From the NCBI GenBank assembly GCA_018873225.1, contig JAEILZ010000004.1, positions 3,038,001-3,102,000 on the forward strand: DNA of 64,000 nt. Reading direction: 5' to 3'. Of this stretch, positions 1-10,120 are shown piece after piece. Numbering within the stretch: position 1 is the stretch's first letter; every line of letters starts with the position of its first letter. The notes beneath the pieces were generated by a model. The model searched no databases, was not told the origin of the DNA, and was given only the letters and a program-made list of their open reading frames with translations. The stretch is from [Phialemoniopsis] sp. UDSM-2020 (Eukaryota; Ascomycota; Sordariomycetes; Thyridiales; Thyridiaceae). The position numbers and the translations under genes are program-made.

Positions 1-891
1 GTTGGCATAGTAGTGATACACCAGCACGTCGGCGTCGTTATCAGTAAAGACAGCCTCGTGCCCGGGCCCATGAATCGAGCCGTGACTCGCCATAACCTCA
101 GTGCCGCCTCCGGACATCATCTGCTTGCCGCTCTTGTCGACGTACGGCCCGGTCACGCTGGTCGACCGCCCGACCATGATCCGGTACGTGCTTGCGGCGC
201 CGTTGCAGCATTTGTCGAACGACACCCAGAGGTAATAGTAGTTGCCGTGGCGCGTGATGTACGGCGCCTCGATCGCGCCGCCGGCCTCGGTCCGCTTAGC
301 CAGGGAGGTAAGGCTCGTGCCGCTGCGCTTGCCCGTGCTGGGGTCGAGCGGGATCATCTTGATCCCCGTCCAGAAGGAGCCGAAGGTGAGCCACCACTTG
401 CCTTGCGCGTCAACGACGAGGTTGGGGTCGATCGCGTTGTAGTCGACCGACGAAGACGACTCGATCACCAAGCCTTGGTTCGTCCACGAGCCCGAGGCAC
501 CGGTGGAGCTCGTCGCGAGGAAGATGGCCGACTTTTGGGAACCAAAGGTCGAGGCCGAGTAGTACATGTAGTACTTGCCATTGTGGTACGAGATGTCCGG
601 CGCCCAGAGGTTCGTGTCTCCGTTCGTGTAGGGTGTGGTCCAGCTCGCTCCGTTTGGAAACGCGACGCCGGCGTTGCGCCACGCGGTGCGGTCGGTGGAT
701 GTCTTGAGCGCGATGTTGGCGCCGGTGTGCGCCAGGAGGTAGGTGCCGCTCGGCGTCTTGACTACCGACGGATCATGAACGCCCGTGTCGCCGGTGACGG
801 TGCCTGGATTGGGGTACTCAGCACTGACGACCGGCGCTGTGCTCGTGACGGCCAGCGCGACGCCGAAAAGGACTTTCCACATAGACAGCAT
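1..891 (-). CDS. GH43 arabinan endo-1,5-alpha-L-arabinosidase, partial (3' end outside window)
   Basis: Secreted glycoside hydrolase family 43 enzyme that cleaves alpha-1,5-linked arabinan in plant pectin. It reads on the minus strand from the ATG at 891 and runs off the window start after 297 residues. A signal peptide (MLSMWKVLFGVALAVTS, cut near VVSA) leads into the family five-blade propeller. The catalytic acids are visible: the base in VHDPSV, the pKa modulator in NAIDPNL and the general acid in GGAIEAPYI; GSIHGPGHEAVF is also typical. Family members are about 320 residues, so only some 25 C-terminal residues are missing. The plus strand of the same stretch is also open for 300 codons, but this is a codon-bias mirror. 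The family call is very secure; endo specificity is inferred from overall resemblance. Confidence 0.93.
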   Translation of the reverse strand, partial: MLSMWKVLFGVALAVTSTAPVVSAEYPNPGTVTGDTGVHDPSVVKTPSGTYLLAHTGANIALKTSTDRTAWRNAGVAFPNGASWTTPYTNGDTNLWAPDISYHNGKYYMYYSASTFGSQKSAIFLATSSTGASGSWTNQGLVIESSSSVDYNAIDPNLVVDAQGKWWLTFGSFWTGIKMIPLDPSTGKRSGTSLTSLAKRTEAGGAIEAPYITRHGNYYYLWVSFDKCCNGAASTYRIMVGRSTSVTGPYVDKSGKQMMSGGGTEVMASHGSIHGPGHEAVFTDNDADVLVYHYYAN

Positions 892-1370
892 TGTAAGCTC
901 AAGTCCTCAGTCTTTGGGTTTCAATTGTGAGAAATTGTGTGCATGTCTGGTCTGGTTCTGGGTTGTCGAGTCTTTTATGTTGAATGGCTGTGGCGTCGTG
1001 ACCACCAGACTTGAGTTACATCGTGGAGCTTGTTTCTTCTTTTGTCAGAAGTCTCGGGATATGGCAACGTTAAGCGCGCCACGGAATAATTACCACGCGT
1101 CCAGAATGTCGTAATAGACGGAAGTAGATCACTCCGTTACATTGCCGGACCGCATCGGATCGAGCCATAAACGGGATTTGTGGTTATGCGGGGAAGACGT
1201 TGGCCAACCAGGTAGCAGCAACTTTTGTCTTTATTTGAAACGACTAACAATGGACACAAATACTCCGTCTTAGTCTTTCTCTGCCCAAGACCCATGACCT
1301 CGACGCGGCTAGTCGTTGGCTCGCCTCTGAGAATCGTACATACAGAATACTGAGACGCCAGAGTTCCACA
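892..1370. other. Intergenic: GH43 promoter and 3' flank of the transporter
   Basis: About 480 bases without a credible gene. It holds the promoter of the minus-strand GH43 gene and the 3' end of the minus-strand transporter. No distinctive element was recognised. Confidence 0.6.
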
Positions 1371-3289
1371 CTACACTTTGACAGAATCCTCTCGGTGGTG
1401 TCGAGCATGCAGATCCTCAACTGGCGCGTCGACACGATAGTTCATCTCTTCGCTTTGGTCTCGGAGAAGCAGGCAGATCAGGCAAGCTGCAGCTCCAAAA
1501 GGCGCAGCAATGATGAAAATGACTCTGAGACTATCGGCATAAGCCTGCTGCAGGGCGCCCACTCCCGCCAGGACAATCTCAGGTGTAACTCCTGGGATCA
1601 TGGTCAATGCTGACATGTCTTGACCAGCAAGCGCCCCAACAAAGGGCTTGATTGACTCAAGGGGGAGACCAGCCTTCACCGCCGCGGTGGACACGTATTC
1701 GATGATCTTTGGTTCTAGCCGGTCCGTGAGAGCAGCGCTGTAGATCGCAGTGAATGTCGTAGCAGCAACGGCTCGGCAAGTAATCATCAGTGCAGTGGCC
1801 GTGGCGATGAGAGCATGGGGTGATGCCAAGTGCACACCCGCAATGCAAAGAGCAATCGGAGCTCCACAGCCAACCCCGGCGAGCCCAGAGAATACACATG
1901 CCCTTGTTGACTGGCCAGGCTGGATGGTTCCAAGCCCAGTCATACCGCCCATGAAGATGAAGAAGCCTGTGAAAAGAGGCACGCGAATCGACTGTGCTTT
2001 GACACTCCAGAAACCCCATACGGCGGACGCGATGGAGCCGGCGATCCAGAAAGGAAGTGTGCGTGCTGCTACGAGCAGAGTGTCTTGTGTGAATAACGCA
2101 GTTGTCCTAATATTTCATTAGCTCAGTCATGCGAAGACGGCAGGGCACCTAGCTTACAGCATGGGATAAAATATCATAAAGGCATACAACATGATGCCTT
2201 CAATAAAGATGAGGGAGAGAAAGATGGCAAAATTCCGACCGCCGTGTCTTTTGCTGTCGTGGTTGAACAGGCTGTGATGGGCGATTCCCGTCTTCGTTCC
2301 CTTCCACTCGTAGATGAAGAACCCGATGAGCGTGACAAGACCAATGACGAGGACAATCAGGACCTCGCGACTGGTCCAACTGAATTGGCCACCTCCGAGG
2401 TTCAGCCCAACAAGGAAGAGTGTCAAACCCGACATCAAGAGACCTACACCAACAAGGTCAAGGGCCTTGATCTTCTGGAAGATGGAGAGGTGGTCATAAC
2501 GGGTGTGTCGTGCCGGAGGTCGATAGCCAATCATCGTGCCCACAGCAGTTGCGCCCCAGAGGGCCATTTGAATCCACTGAGAACATTAGAGCTTGAACGT
2601 CGTTGACCTTTGAGACTTCTTACATAGTACTTGCGCCAACCATTGACAGGGTCGTTCCGGCACAGCGCACCCATGATTAGGGGAGCACTGCAGGCACCAA
2701 ATCCGGCACCAATATTGATGAGCGATTGAATGGCAGGAGTCCATTTCTTAGGCATGATCTCAGTGGGTACTGCATATGCCAGAGGAGTAGAAGAGAAGCC
2801 AAAGCCGATGAGAATTTGAGCACCAATCAGTCTGTAGATGTTGTCTGTATTCGGTGCAATGGCACAGCCAACAAAGGACACCACGCAACTTCCCACGATG
2901 AGAAGCTTTCGAGCTTGGAAGGTATCGGATGCGGAAGACAGAACGGGAGCCAAAACGGCTTGAACCAGGGAGAGCGCGTTGACAACCCAGGTCTGAGTCG
3001 CAGGATTGTTCAGAGATTTTCCAATGTTGGCGAGCTGAACTGTGTTAGAAGACTGAAGTTCTTTTTTTCAGATTTCAAGAGGATAACTTGCCACGAGGGG
3101 AGGCCCCTGAAGAGCGATCAATTGAACATAGTTGAGGAATATCATAGATGCCAGCGCGATATAAGTCCGGACATGAATCTCGGGTTCTTCGTCAACATTA
3201 TCGTAGGTGAGGTTCGTTTCATCTCTAATTCCTTCGAAATGCTGGGCCTGAACATGGCCAACTCCTGTTGGCTTCCTTTCTTCACTCAT
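1371..3289 (-). CDS. MFS efflux transporter, TRI12 (trichothecene/siderophore pump) family
   Basis: Polytopic drug:H+ antiporter-type transporter of the plasma membrane. Assembled as complement(join(1371..2106,2158..2576,2624..3034,3092..3289)), 587 residues, in phase at every junction. The acidic N-terminal tail is followed by about 14 hydrophobic segments; PLAYAVPTEIMPKKW and GFGACSAPLIMGAL are characteristic of the TRI12/fungal pump group. Introns 2 and 3 have normal GT-AG ends (47 and 51 nt). Intron 1 appears to use a GC donor (GCAAGT at 3091), which restores the family reading PPLV-LANIG; a GT donor three bases earlier is also in frame. The members with known function export trichothecenes or iron-siderophores. 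There is no biosynthetic gene next to it, so the substrate is unknown. Confidence 0.85.
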
Positions 3290-4424
3290 CTTGACTGTTG
3301 TGACTGAAGGTCGAAAGAGGTTGCTCTAGGGTGTTTGGAGTGCCTTCTTAATACTCCAGCACAAAAGGCACGGCAGGTCGATCATGGCATGAATTGAGAG
3401 CAGAAGCAATAATTAACAGTCCGGGGCTCTGTATGTATAGAGCGGACCGGGGGGGGGTTCTGCGGGGAGGATCTCCACCCCCGGATTTCTGATTCTGTCA
3501 AGCCGCGGGACAACTCCCAAGTTTCTCCGAGCACTGACTGGCAGTAGCCAACAAGCCAGAGATGACAATTTGTGTGCTTGAGATAGCCTCCATTAGCTTT
3601 TGCTCATTATTGGACCGAAAAGAAAAGTTCCGGTATTGACTGGCTTTGGGAAGACTGTCTTCAAGCACGAGGGGATATGCCAGAGGCCTTTTAAGTGCAT
3701 GCAGGGTCGGAGGACTACCAAATAGCGGATTGGAAATAGTTTTGGAGCTCTATATGTTGGCCATATAAGGATCAACTGAGAGAATTGTAGGCCGTGATTA
3801 AGGAATGTGTCTACGTGTTGCAGTCGGGCATCGGTGACTTGGTGTACCGAGATAATCCTGGGATCAAGCGCCTGCCTATCCGAATAACTTTCATTTAACC
3901 TTATTTAGTTGACTGTGGGGAATCGTTTGGGCACAGCCTTCGCTTGCACGGAGGTCCGGGGCAAATTAGTGCCGTTGAGTGATGGTTTCGTCGAAGGACT
4001 AGCCGTCCGCGTAATGTTCCGAGGAGAAATTCACGATCGTCAAGGACTATCCTCGACGGCCAGGGAGAGGATGACATCCAGTTCCAGTCCGGAACGTCAC
4101 GGTGGGTACTGTTCATGAACCCCAAATTTACTACGCTCCATAAAATGTATGCATGTGCTGTTGACGTCCAAGCATTAGGTCTTCTTGGCATTGTCAATTC
4201 CATATAATCATTCTCTTAGCGAATCCTGCTTCGCTGGGCAGCAGAAGACGAAGGGTATCAGCCCTGCAAGAGTAGCCTGGACGAGCCTGAGTAGCGACAT
4301 GCAAATGCAGGGTTCATTGTCCCTCGAATTCGATGCTGTGGATAAGGTCATATATATACTCACTGTAGTGCGCTCTTGTACTTGATGTTTCGTTCAGCTC
4401 CTCAGCAATCAAACAATTCTAACC
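3290..4424. other. Divergent intergenic region with a G-rich, CreA-like stretch
   Basis: Shared upstream region of the TRI12-like pump (minus) and the arylsulfotransferase gene (plus). Around 3447-3484 it carries a nine-G run followed by GCGGGG and CCACCCCCGG, which resemble SYGGRG (CreA) or stress-element sites. TATATATA lies near 4349, about 75 bases upstream of the ATG at 4425. Short ORFs here have no coding character. Confidence 0.5.
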
Positions 4425-5912
4425 ATGAGTCTCTCCTCACCTGCTGCGGCGTTGCCTTCGGGATTTCCGATGTGGCCAACTCAGTCCTTCGTTACTGAAC
4501 CAACCCTCCATCCCCCTGTGTTTCAGTACAATCAGACAGGCGAGACCGCACCGGGATATCTGTTTATGGATCCCCTCCTGGCTTCTGCGGGATACATTAT
4601 GACCGAGCATGGTGATCTGGTGTGGAGCTCCCCTACCTTTCCTTCCGGTGTATGGAACTTCGGAAAGCAAGAGCTCTCGGGTCAGCCAGTCTTGGTGCTC
4701 ACGGCAATTCAGTACATAAACATCGACCAAGTTGTTGCATACGCCAATGTTCTTCTCCTTGACAACACCTACAGCGTCATTCACAATGTCACCCTGCATG
4801 ACGAAGACTTGACGAACCAATTCAATGGGCCTCTCGACTCTCAAATCAACGATCATGAGGCCTACATCACCCAAGACGACACCCTACTGGTCATAGCGTA
4901 CAACGCCACGCCTTGGGACCTGTCCCCCGTCGGCGGCCCTTCCGATGGGTGGTTGCGCGATGCCCTTGTCTACGAGCTCGATATCAACACAAATGAGGTC
5001 CTGTACAGATGGCGAATGTCCGACAAGATCCCAATTACCTCTTCAAAAGCTTTACTGCAAGGCTCTTCAGGGACAGGTGAAAGCATTGAACAAGCGTGGG
5101 ATGCCTGGCACATCAACAGTCTCCAGGACTTTGGCCATGGCTTCGTTCTGTCGTGTCGCCACTGCTGGTCGGCTGTCTATGTCGACAAACGATCCGGAGA
5201 GATCGGGTGGACTCTCGAAGGCTCCGATGGAGGCGACTTCACGATAGATTCTCCTGATCTTTTCTCCTGGCAACACCATGTCCGAGTCGAGACGGATCAG
5301 ACAACTGGTGGCCTTGTCATGCACTTGCACGACAACCGCAATAATAACCCAGTGCCACTTCTCAACCCTTCAACCGGACTAATATTGGACATAGATCTGG
5401 AAGGCATGAAGGCCACGACGAGGAAGATCTATCAGGATCACTCCAATCCCGCCTACGCATGGAACTCTGGCTCGGTGATTTGGGATCAGAAGGCACAGCG
5501 TGTGCTAGTCAACTACGGGACAACCGGCCGCCTTCAGGAATACGACGAGGATGGAGCGGCCATATATGAACTCACCTATGGTGCAGAGAATACTGGTAGC
5601 TATCGTGTCTTCAAGAGTGATTGGCACGGGTTCCCATCCACCAAGCCACTACTCAAAGTCTGTATGCAAGATGGGAGGATGTCGGCCTACATGAGCTGGA
5701 ATGGCGCCACTGACGTGGAGAGCTGGAACATCTATGCGGGGAGCTTGGCCGACCAAGGTGCTTCACGCCAACTTTCCAGGGTAAACCGTACGGGCTTCGA
5801 AACGAGGGCGACTTTGTGCAAAACGAACGAGACTTTCTTTCAGGCCGAGGCAGTGACAAGTAGTGGCCGGGCTCTACGCTCCGCTGTGGTGTCAGCCAGT
5901 GAGGATTGCTAG
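4425..5912 (+). CDS. Arylsulfotransferase (ASST)-family protein
   Basis: Intronless, 495 residues, with the propeller-like repeats of fungal ASST proteins (Arylsulfotransf_2 type). Typical signatures are ETAPGYLFM near the N-terminus, NDHEAYIT and SLQDFGHGFVLSCRH in the middle, FSWQHHVRV and LHDNRNN, then YDEDG and SGSVIWDQ towards the end. Bacterial ASST moves sulfate between phenols using an active-site histidine; conserved histidines in the HEAY, QHHVR and DSNDW-type regions are present, but activity of fungal members is largely unproven. Several N-x-S/T sites suggest passage through the secretory pathway, yet the chosen ATG is not followed by a clear signal peptide. An unrecognised 5' exon is therefore possible. 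It converges on the regulator gene at 6282. Confidence 0.82.
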   Translation: MSLSSPAAALPSGFPMWPTQSFVTEPTLHPPVFQYNQTGETAPGYLFMDPLLASAGYIMTEHGDLVWSSPTFPSGVWNFGKQELSGQPVLVLTAIQYINIDQVVAYANVLLLDNTYSVIHNVTLHDEDLTNQFNGPLDSQINDHEAYITQDDTLLVIAYNATPWDLSPVGGPSDGWLRDALVYELDINTNEVLYRWRMSDKIPITSSKALLQGSSGTGESIEQAWDAWHINSLQDFGHGFVLSCRHCWSAVYVDKRSGEIGWTLEGSDGGDFTIDSPDLFSWQHHVRVETDQTTGGLVMHLHDNRNNNPVPLLNPSTGLILDIDLEGMKATTRKIYQDHSNPAYAWNSGSVIWDQKAQRVLVNYGTTGRLQEYDEDGAAIYELTYGAENTGSYRVFKSDWHGFPSTKPLLKVCMQDGRMSAYMSWNGATDVESWNIYAGSLADQGASRQLSRVNRTGFETRATLCKTNETFFQAEAVTSSGRALRSAVVSASEDC

Positions 5913-6281
5913 AAGTGCATTGTCATATTCTTGGACACAGACGAGATTGGTAGCTGCAAGATTTGTTGAATCACCAGGTTTGGCCCTCTTGGCGGGAGAG
6001 TCATTTTCGTGATAATCTCCTCGGCAATATTAGACCGGCTAGATCTGATACTTTCACAATTCCTGGTCAAGCTTGCCTAGCTGTGCTCAACGGGCGGCCG
6101 TAATCCGTCCCGCCCATTGGGTGTTGCTGAATTCAAGGCTTCTCGTATCCAAGATCATGATAGAATAAGCCAATAGTGTCATAGCATCCGAATACTCAGC
6201 AGCGAGCGCGCCATCAAGAGCAGTCTTACAGAGGTTCATCAGGACCCTCTCACCACCCATCCATGTCTTCCATTCCCAGTG
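5913..6281. other. Convergent intergenic spacer
   Basis: Short 3'-to-3' spacer between the arylsulfotransferase and the Zn2Cys6 regulator. It should hold both polyadenylation regions. Nothing else was recognised. Confidence 0.6.
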
Positions 6282-8812
6282 TTAAAACATGTTGTTGGGG
6301 CTAGGAAACTCGAATAGCAACTGGCCATGATCCTGGGCCTGGCCCACCTCGTGGAAATCCACACCAGGACTGAGACCCTGGATGACATCGAATTGGCTAA
6401 GCTCCATGGAAAAAGGCCCAAACAACACGCCGTCATCAGGAACCGACTGGTCTGCAAACATGTGGCTATCCAGAGAAATGTCGGAAAAGAGAGGATCTGG
6501 ATTCATTTCGTTACTGTTTCCGGGTGGGTTGGGTTCTCCGGACAATGTCGACGCTCCGGGCACTGCTGCCGCCATCGGAGGAGTACTTCCCGACTGCTGC
6601 CACAAGCGGCTCCACGTCCGAAGTGTGTCGTAGTTGGACGGATCTTGGGAATTGGTCGTCGAGTGTGCCCGCTGCTCTCTTTTCGACGCATCCTCAAGAC
6701 GGATAACCGCCCGCTCAAGCACTTCAATCCCGCGAGCTTCCGAGGTGGCAAGAGTGCTGCCGATCGACATAATTTTGAGCATTACCAGGCCACGAGACAG
6801 CGCCTGCCGTATCTCTTGACTCGGTTTGAGCAGGCTACGGGCAAGGAGGATGAGCATAGCTGTCTGACAGCTCGTAAATTCGGTAAAATACGAGGCACGA
6901 GAGAGTCCGACCCGCTCCCGGAGGATCTGGCATAGGTTGATGACTTGTAGAGCTCCATGGACGGAGTCTTGGATGAGACTCTCCCGTCCTACCAAGCCCC
7001 TCGAGCCTGTTGCGTCGGTTGACGGGGAGGCTGACAACAGAAATGGTCGGCCCAAGGCTTTCCGCACGTTCCAGTAATAAAGACGTAAATGAATATCGTT
7101 GCGTAGGCTTGGCGAGTTGTCGTCTAGCTCCTCCAAACCATTATCCTCCCACCAGCGAATAAGCTTCTGCCGTATTGATAGGAGGTTGAGGAAATGTACG
7201 GATTGATTAGACTTGCGCAGTGCCGCAATCTCGTCGCAAATTGTCTGTGTGGTCAACGTGATCTCAATCAGCGCGGTCTGGTTCCGGAAAGTCGGTGCTT
7301 CCTTCATGGGCCGCAATTGGGGCAGATCGACTGGCCTCTCAACAGTAACGTCGAAGCTTGGTAGAAACTTCGGTCGTCCAAATCTGATGCTCGCTTGAAT
7401 ATGCAGGATGTACACGGTCCACCACACCCGCTTTCGTATCTCGGCTATAGCCTCATCCGATACGTCACCCTGGCTCTTCAAGTGCATTCCCTGCTGAATG
7501 GCGATACTGAGGGCTAGGCTGAGATAGATATACGAAGCACCGGTTGAGTCCAACGAGAAGTTGTACGTCGCGATCATTAGACAAGCCTGAACACTCTGTA
7601 AAGAAGGAGCCATGAGGACGCAGGGAAGCAGCTTCCTCGCGACTTGGTGGAATGTTTGGCCGATGTCATCTTCTGAAAAGTGTGGAGGTGAGGATGAGTC
7701 TTTGGCCATCTGCTCAGTAAGATGGAAGGACTCCAAATGGGCAAATTGTGTGCCGCAGGCAAGGACCATCAACAGAGTACAGAGGCTCGATATATCGCCG
7801 ATCCCAATATCTTGTGGGCGGGAATAAACAGTCTCAAGAAGCCGATATGCCCACGCCTCCTCGACATAGTAAATGCTGGTCTGCAGATATTGGAAGAATA
7901 CCTTCGCCAAGAATTGCGCGATAGTGGGAGGGGGAAAGCAGTTCAAAGCGGTTGCCACGGCCGCAAGCTGAATCCCGGTTGGTTGCGAAGTGCGAGTTTC
8001 GACGTCGGGGGTTATGGTCCTCGAGTCCTAGACTTTGTCAGCCTCTGTCATCCTATCGTCGTCCGCGGACCGATTCACCTCCGGCATTACGACGTGCAGT
8101 TTTCGAAGAACTGCAGTCTGCACAATCTTGGTGAAGCCTGTGAGTGAGGTTTCACCAGCTTCTTTCAAGCTTTCTGGTGGTGTGTCTGTGCCAGATCCCA
8201 GGCCATCGTGATTCGTATCATTGGCCTCTTGTCTCTGACTCTGCTGATTGGTTGAGGATGTGTTTATCGAGGATGTCAAATCACATATCTCTTGGTCACT
8301 TAGAGCCCTACCAAAACAATGCTCTACTATGGTCTCCAAGGCCTGCAGCCGCTCCTCGGGTGTCAGCCGGTCAGGACGAGCCGGGGTCTTGGGTCTATCA
8401 AGGTCTATCAATACAGACACAAGTGCTTCTTCCATCACAGATATACATACCTCTCAACCCTCCGAGAACTTATATTTCGATGTGTCTCCCCGACTCCATC
8501 TGTGGATGGTGCGTAGACACATTGGATCCGATATCTAACACACCTTCCGCAGCCAGGTCTGCCGTCGCATTTTTCCTTCTTCTTTCGGCACTCGATACAT
8601 CTACTAGAGAATCAGTCTCCAGTATCAATTGACAGTGCTCCAGGGCCAGCTCACGCCTGAACGGCTCGTTTCCTCTTGTCTTCGGGAACTTTGGGGCGGG
8701 GTTTCCTGCCACCGAGATGAGGGCGTATGGAGGATTGAGCTGATAGACGGGGCGATGGTGACCAGTGTGATGAGTCAGCAGACGCCTCTTGATACCTGGC
8801 TGCCTCGTCCAT
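6282..8812 (-). CDS. Zn2Cys6 fungal-specific transcription factor
   Basis: Nuclear DNA-binding regulator. Built as complement(join(6282..8027,8079..8394,8451..8603,8655..8812)), 790 residues, in phase throughout. The zinc cluster is split by intron 1: C55-x2-C58-x6-C65-x5-C71-x2-C74-x6-C81, preceded by a basic stretch (KRKRAVQARC). An in-frame TGA just upstream of the ATG at 8812 fixes the start. Intron 3 (51 nt, GTGAAT...GCTGAC...CTAG) removes an in-frame TAG between two exons in the same frame. The long last exon carries the fungal_trans (PF04082-type) middle homology region, starting near AQFLAKVFFQYLQ, and an acidic C-terminus. Such genes often regulate nearby catabolic or transport genes; the island at 9.4-15.6 kb is the obvious candidate target, which is an inference. 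Confidence 0.9.
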
Positions 8813-9380
8813 CAGGTCATGTCAGCTGTGTCACAGTTTATGAAGGGTCTGGCATGTTCAGAAGAGAGATGAAGTCACAGCCAGTTTCTCGGTAATCGGT
8901 CTGTCTGCAACGCTAATAAACTGGGGAAAGATAAGATGTGGGGACGTCGCCACTGGTCACCATATCAAGGGTTAGACTAGACTAGATTGTGTGAGTCGGA
9001 TAGTGGCGGCCTACCACTACAGTGAAGAGTAGTTCTAGCCCAGCACGTATCTATTGCGTTGCAGCGGCTGCTATTGGACCCCTGCTTGCAGGTCAGAAAT
9101 ATTGCCTGTTTGACTTAACCCCGGAGTCTGGCTAAGAGACTTGGGTCACAATGGCTTGTGCATTGCGTGGTACAGACAAGTGGCTAGCCGACCAGAAGGA
9201 CACTAACGCCTTTGCCCGGGTTGAAGCACCCGCTCACGGCGACATCGGAGTGTACTATGAGTGAGCCTAACTAAATGCCCGAGACCCAAGATAAAGACAG
9301 CAAGCCAAGTCAGCAAATTTGTTCACCATCATCGAAGAGATGGTGTAAAGGTCCATCTGGCTTTTGCCATTCTACCTAAC
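8813..9380. other. Divergent intergenic region, regulator / GAF gene
   Basis: Upstream region shared by the Zn2Cys6 regulator (minus) and the GAF protein (plus). An open frame runs back from the GAF ATG to 9261 but has no ATG before 9381. No repeat or distinctive site was recognised. Confidence 0.5.
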
Positions 9381-9938
9381 ATGTTGTCCCTTACCCAGCC
9401 CCAAGAGCCCAAGATCTTGAAGTGCTTTCTCGAACTTGCCCACTTGCTGCAAACCAACGAACCCCTCGACCGTTTCTGGGAAGCATTATCAGCTAGTCTC
9501 GACTCCGTTTTCTCGCACACGTCGTGCACGGTTCTATTCTACGACGCGAGTTCGAGGACGTTAACTCGGCTTTTCAGCTCGCGACCTGATATCCACCAAC
9601 TTGGAGGGCGAAAACGAGTGACCGATAGTTTCTGGACACGCACCGTTCTAGACAATGGGGAGATTCTGATTGGTGCCACCAAAAACGATATCAAATCCTA
9701 CTTCTCCGAGTACGAGTCCTTGATCGCTCACGGCTGGGAGAGTGTTCTGAACATCCCGATCCGAGTAGAAGGAAAGACTGTTGGGACAATCAATATTCAC
9801 AACGGTGCACACGCATATGACACAATATCTAAGGATGTTGCTATTGGATTTGCACAAGTGACCGCTCTGGCAATCCAGAGGGCTAGCAAGACGATGGCAG
9901 TTTCTGGGGATTTGGTCCAAGATCTAGAGTTTGTTTAG
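9381..9938 (+). CDS. Single GAF-domain protein
   Basis: Intronless, 185 residues, essentially one GAF ligand-binding domain. An N-terminal helix (ILKCFLELAHLLQ) is followed by VFSHTSCTVLFYDASS, then GWESVLNIPIRVEGKTVGTINI, the core strand pattern of GAF folds, and a closing helix (VAIGFAQVTALAIQRA). The first in-frame ATG is at 9381. The reading frame stays open upstream to 9261, so a 5' exon cannot be ruled out. It is not the free methionine-sulfoxide reductase type, because the three catalytic cysteines of that family are absent. The closest style is bacterial GAF domains found with aromatic-compound or nitrogen regulators. It could be a small-molecule sensor or binding protein for the adjacent island; its role is unknown. 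Confidence 0.75.
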   Translation: MLSLTQPQEPKILKCFLELAHLLQTNEPLDRFWEALSASLDSVFSHTSCTVLFYDASSRTLTRLFSSRPDIHQLGGRKRVTDSFWTRTVLDNGEILIGATKNDIKSYFSEYESLIAHGWESVLNIPIRVEGKTVGTINIHNGAHAYDTISKDVAIGFAQVTALAIQRASKTMAVSGDLVQDLEFV

Positions 9939-10120
9939 GGACTAGAGCAACATTGACAAGTTTAGAGACATTTGTGGCAGAGAATTATAGTATGGTGCTC
10001 TGAGCTTCGCTCATCAATTGTTGATACTATCACATTATCATTTCTCCCTATCCGTAGATCCCTGATCTGTTAACTCCACCGAGAACACCCTCAATAGCTC
10101 ATAAGCCTTGTGCACATCCT

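Noticed and set aside
13..930. 305-codon plus-strand open frame
   Set aside because: It is antisense to a clear GH43 gene; the long open frame reflects GC-biased third positions of the real gene.
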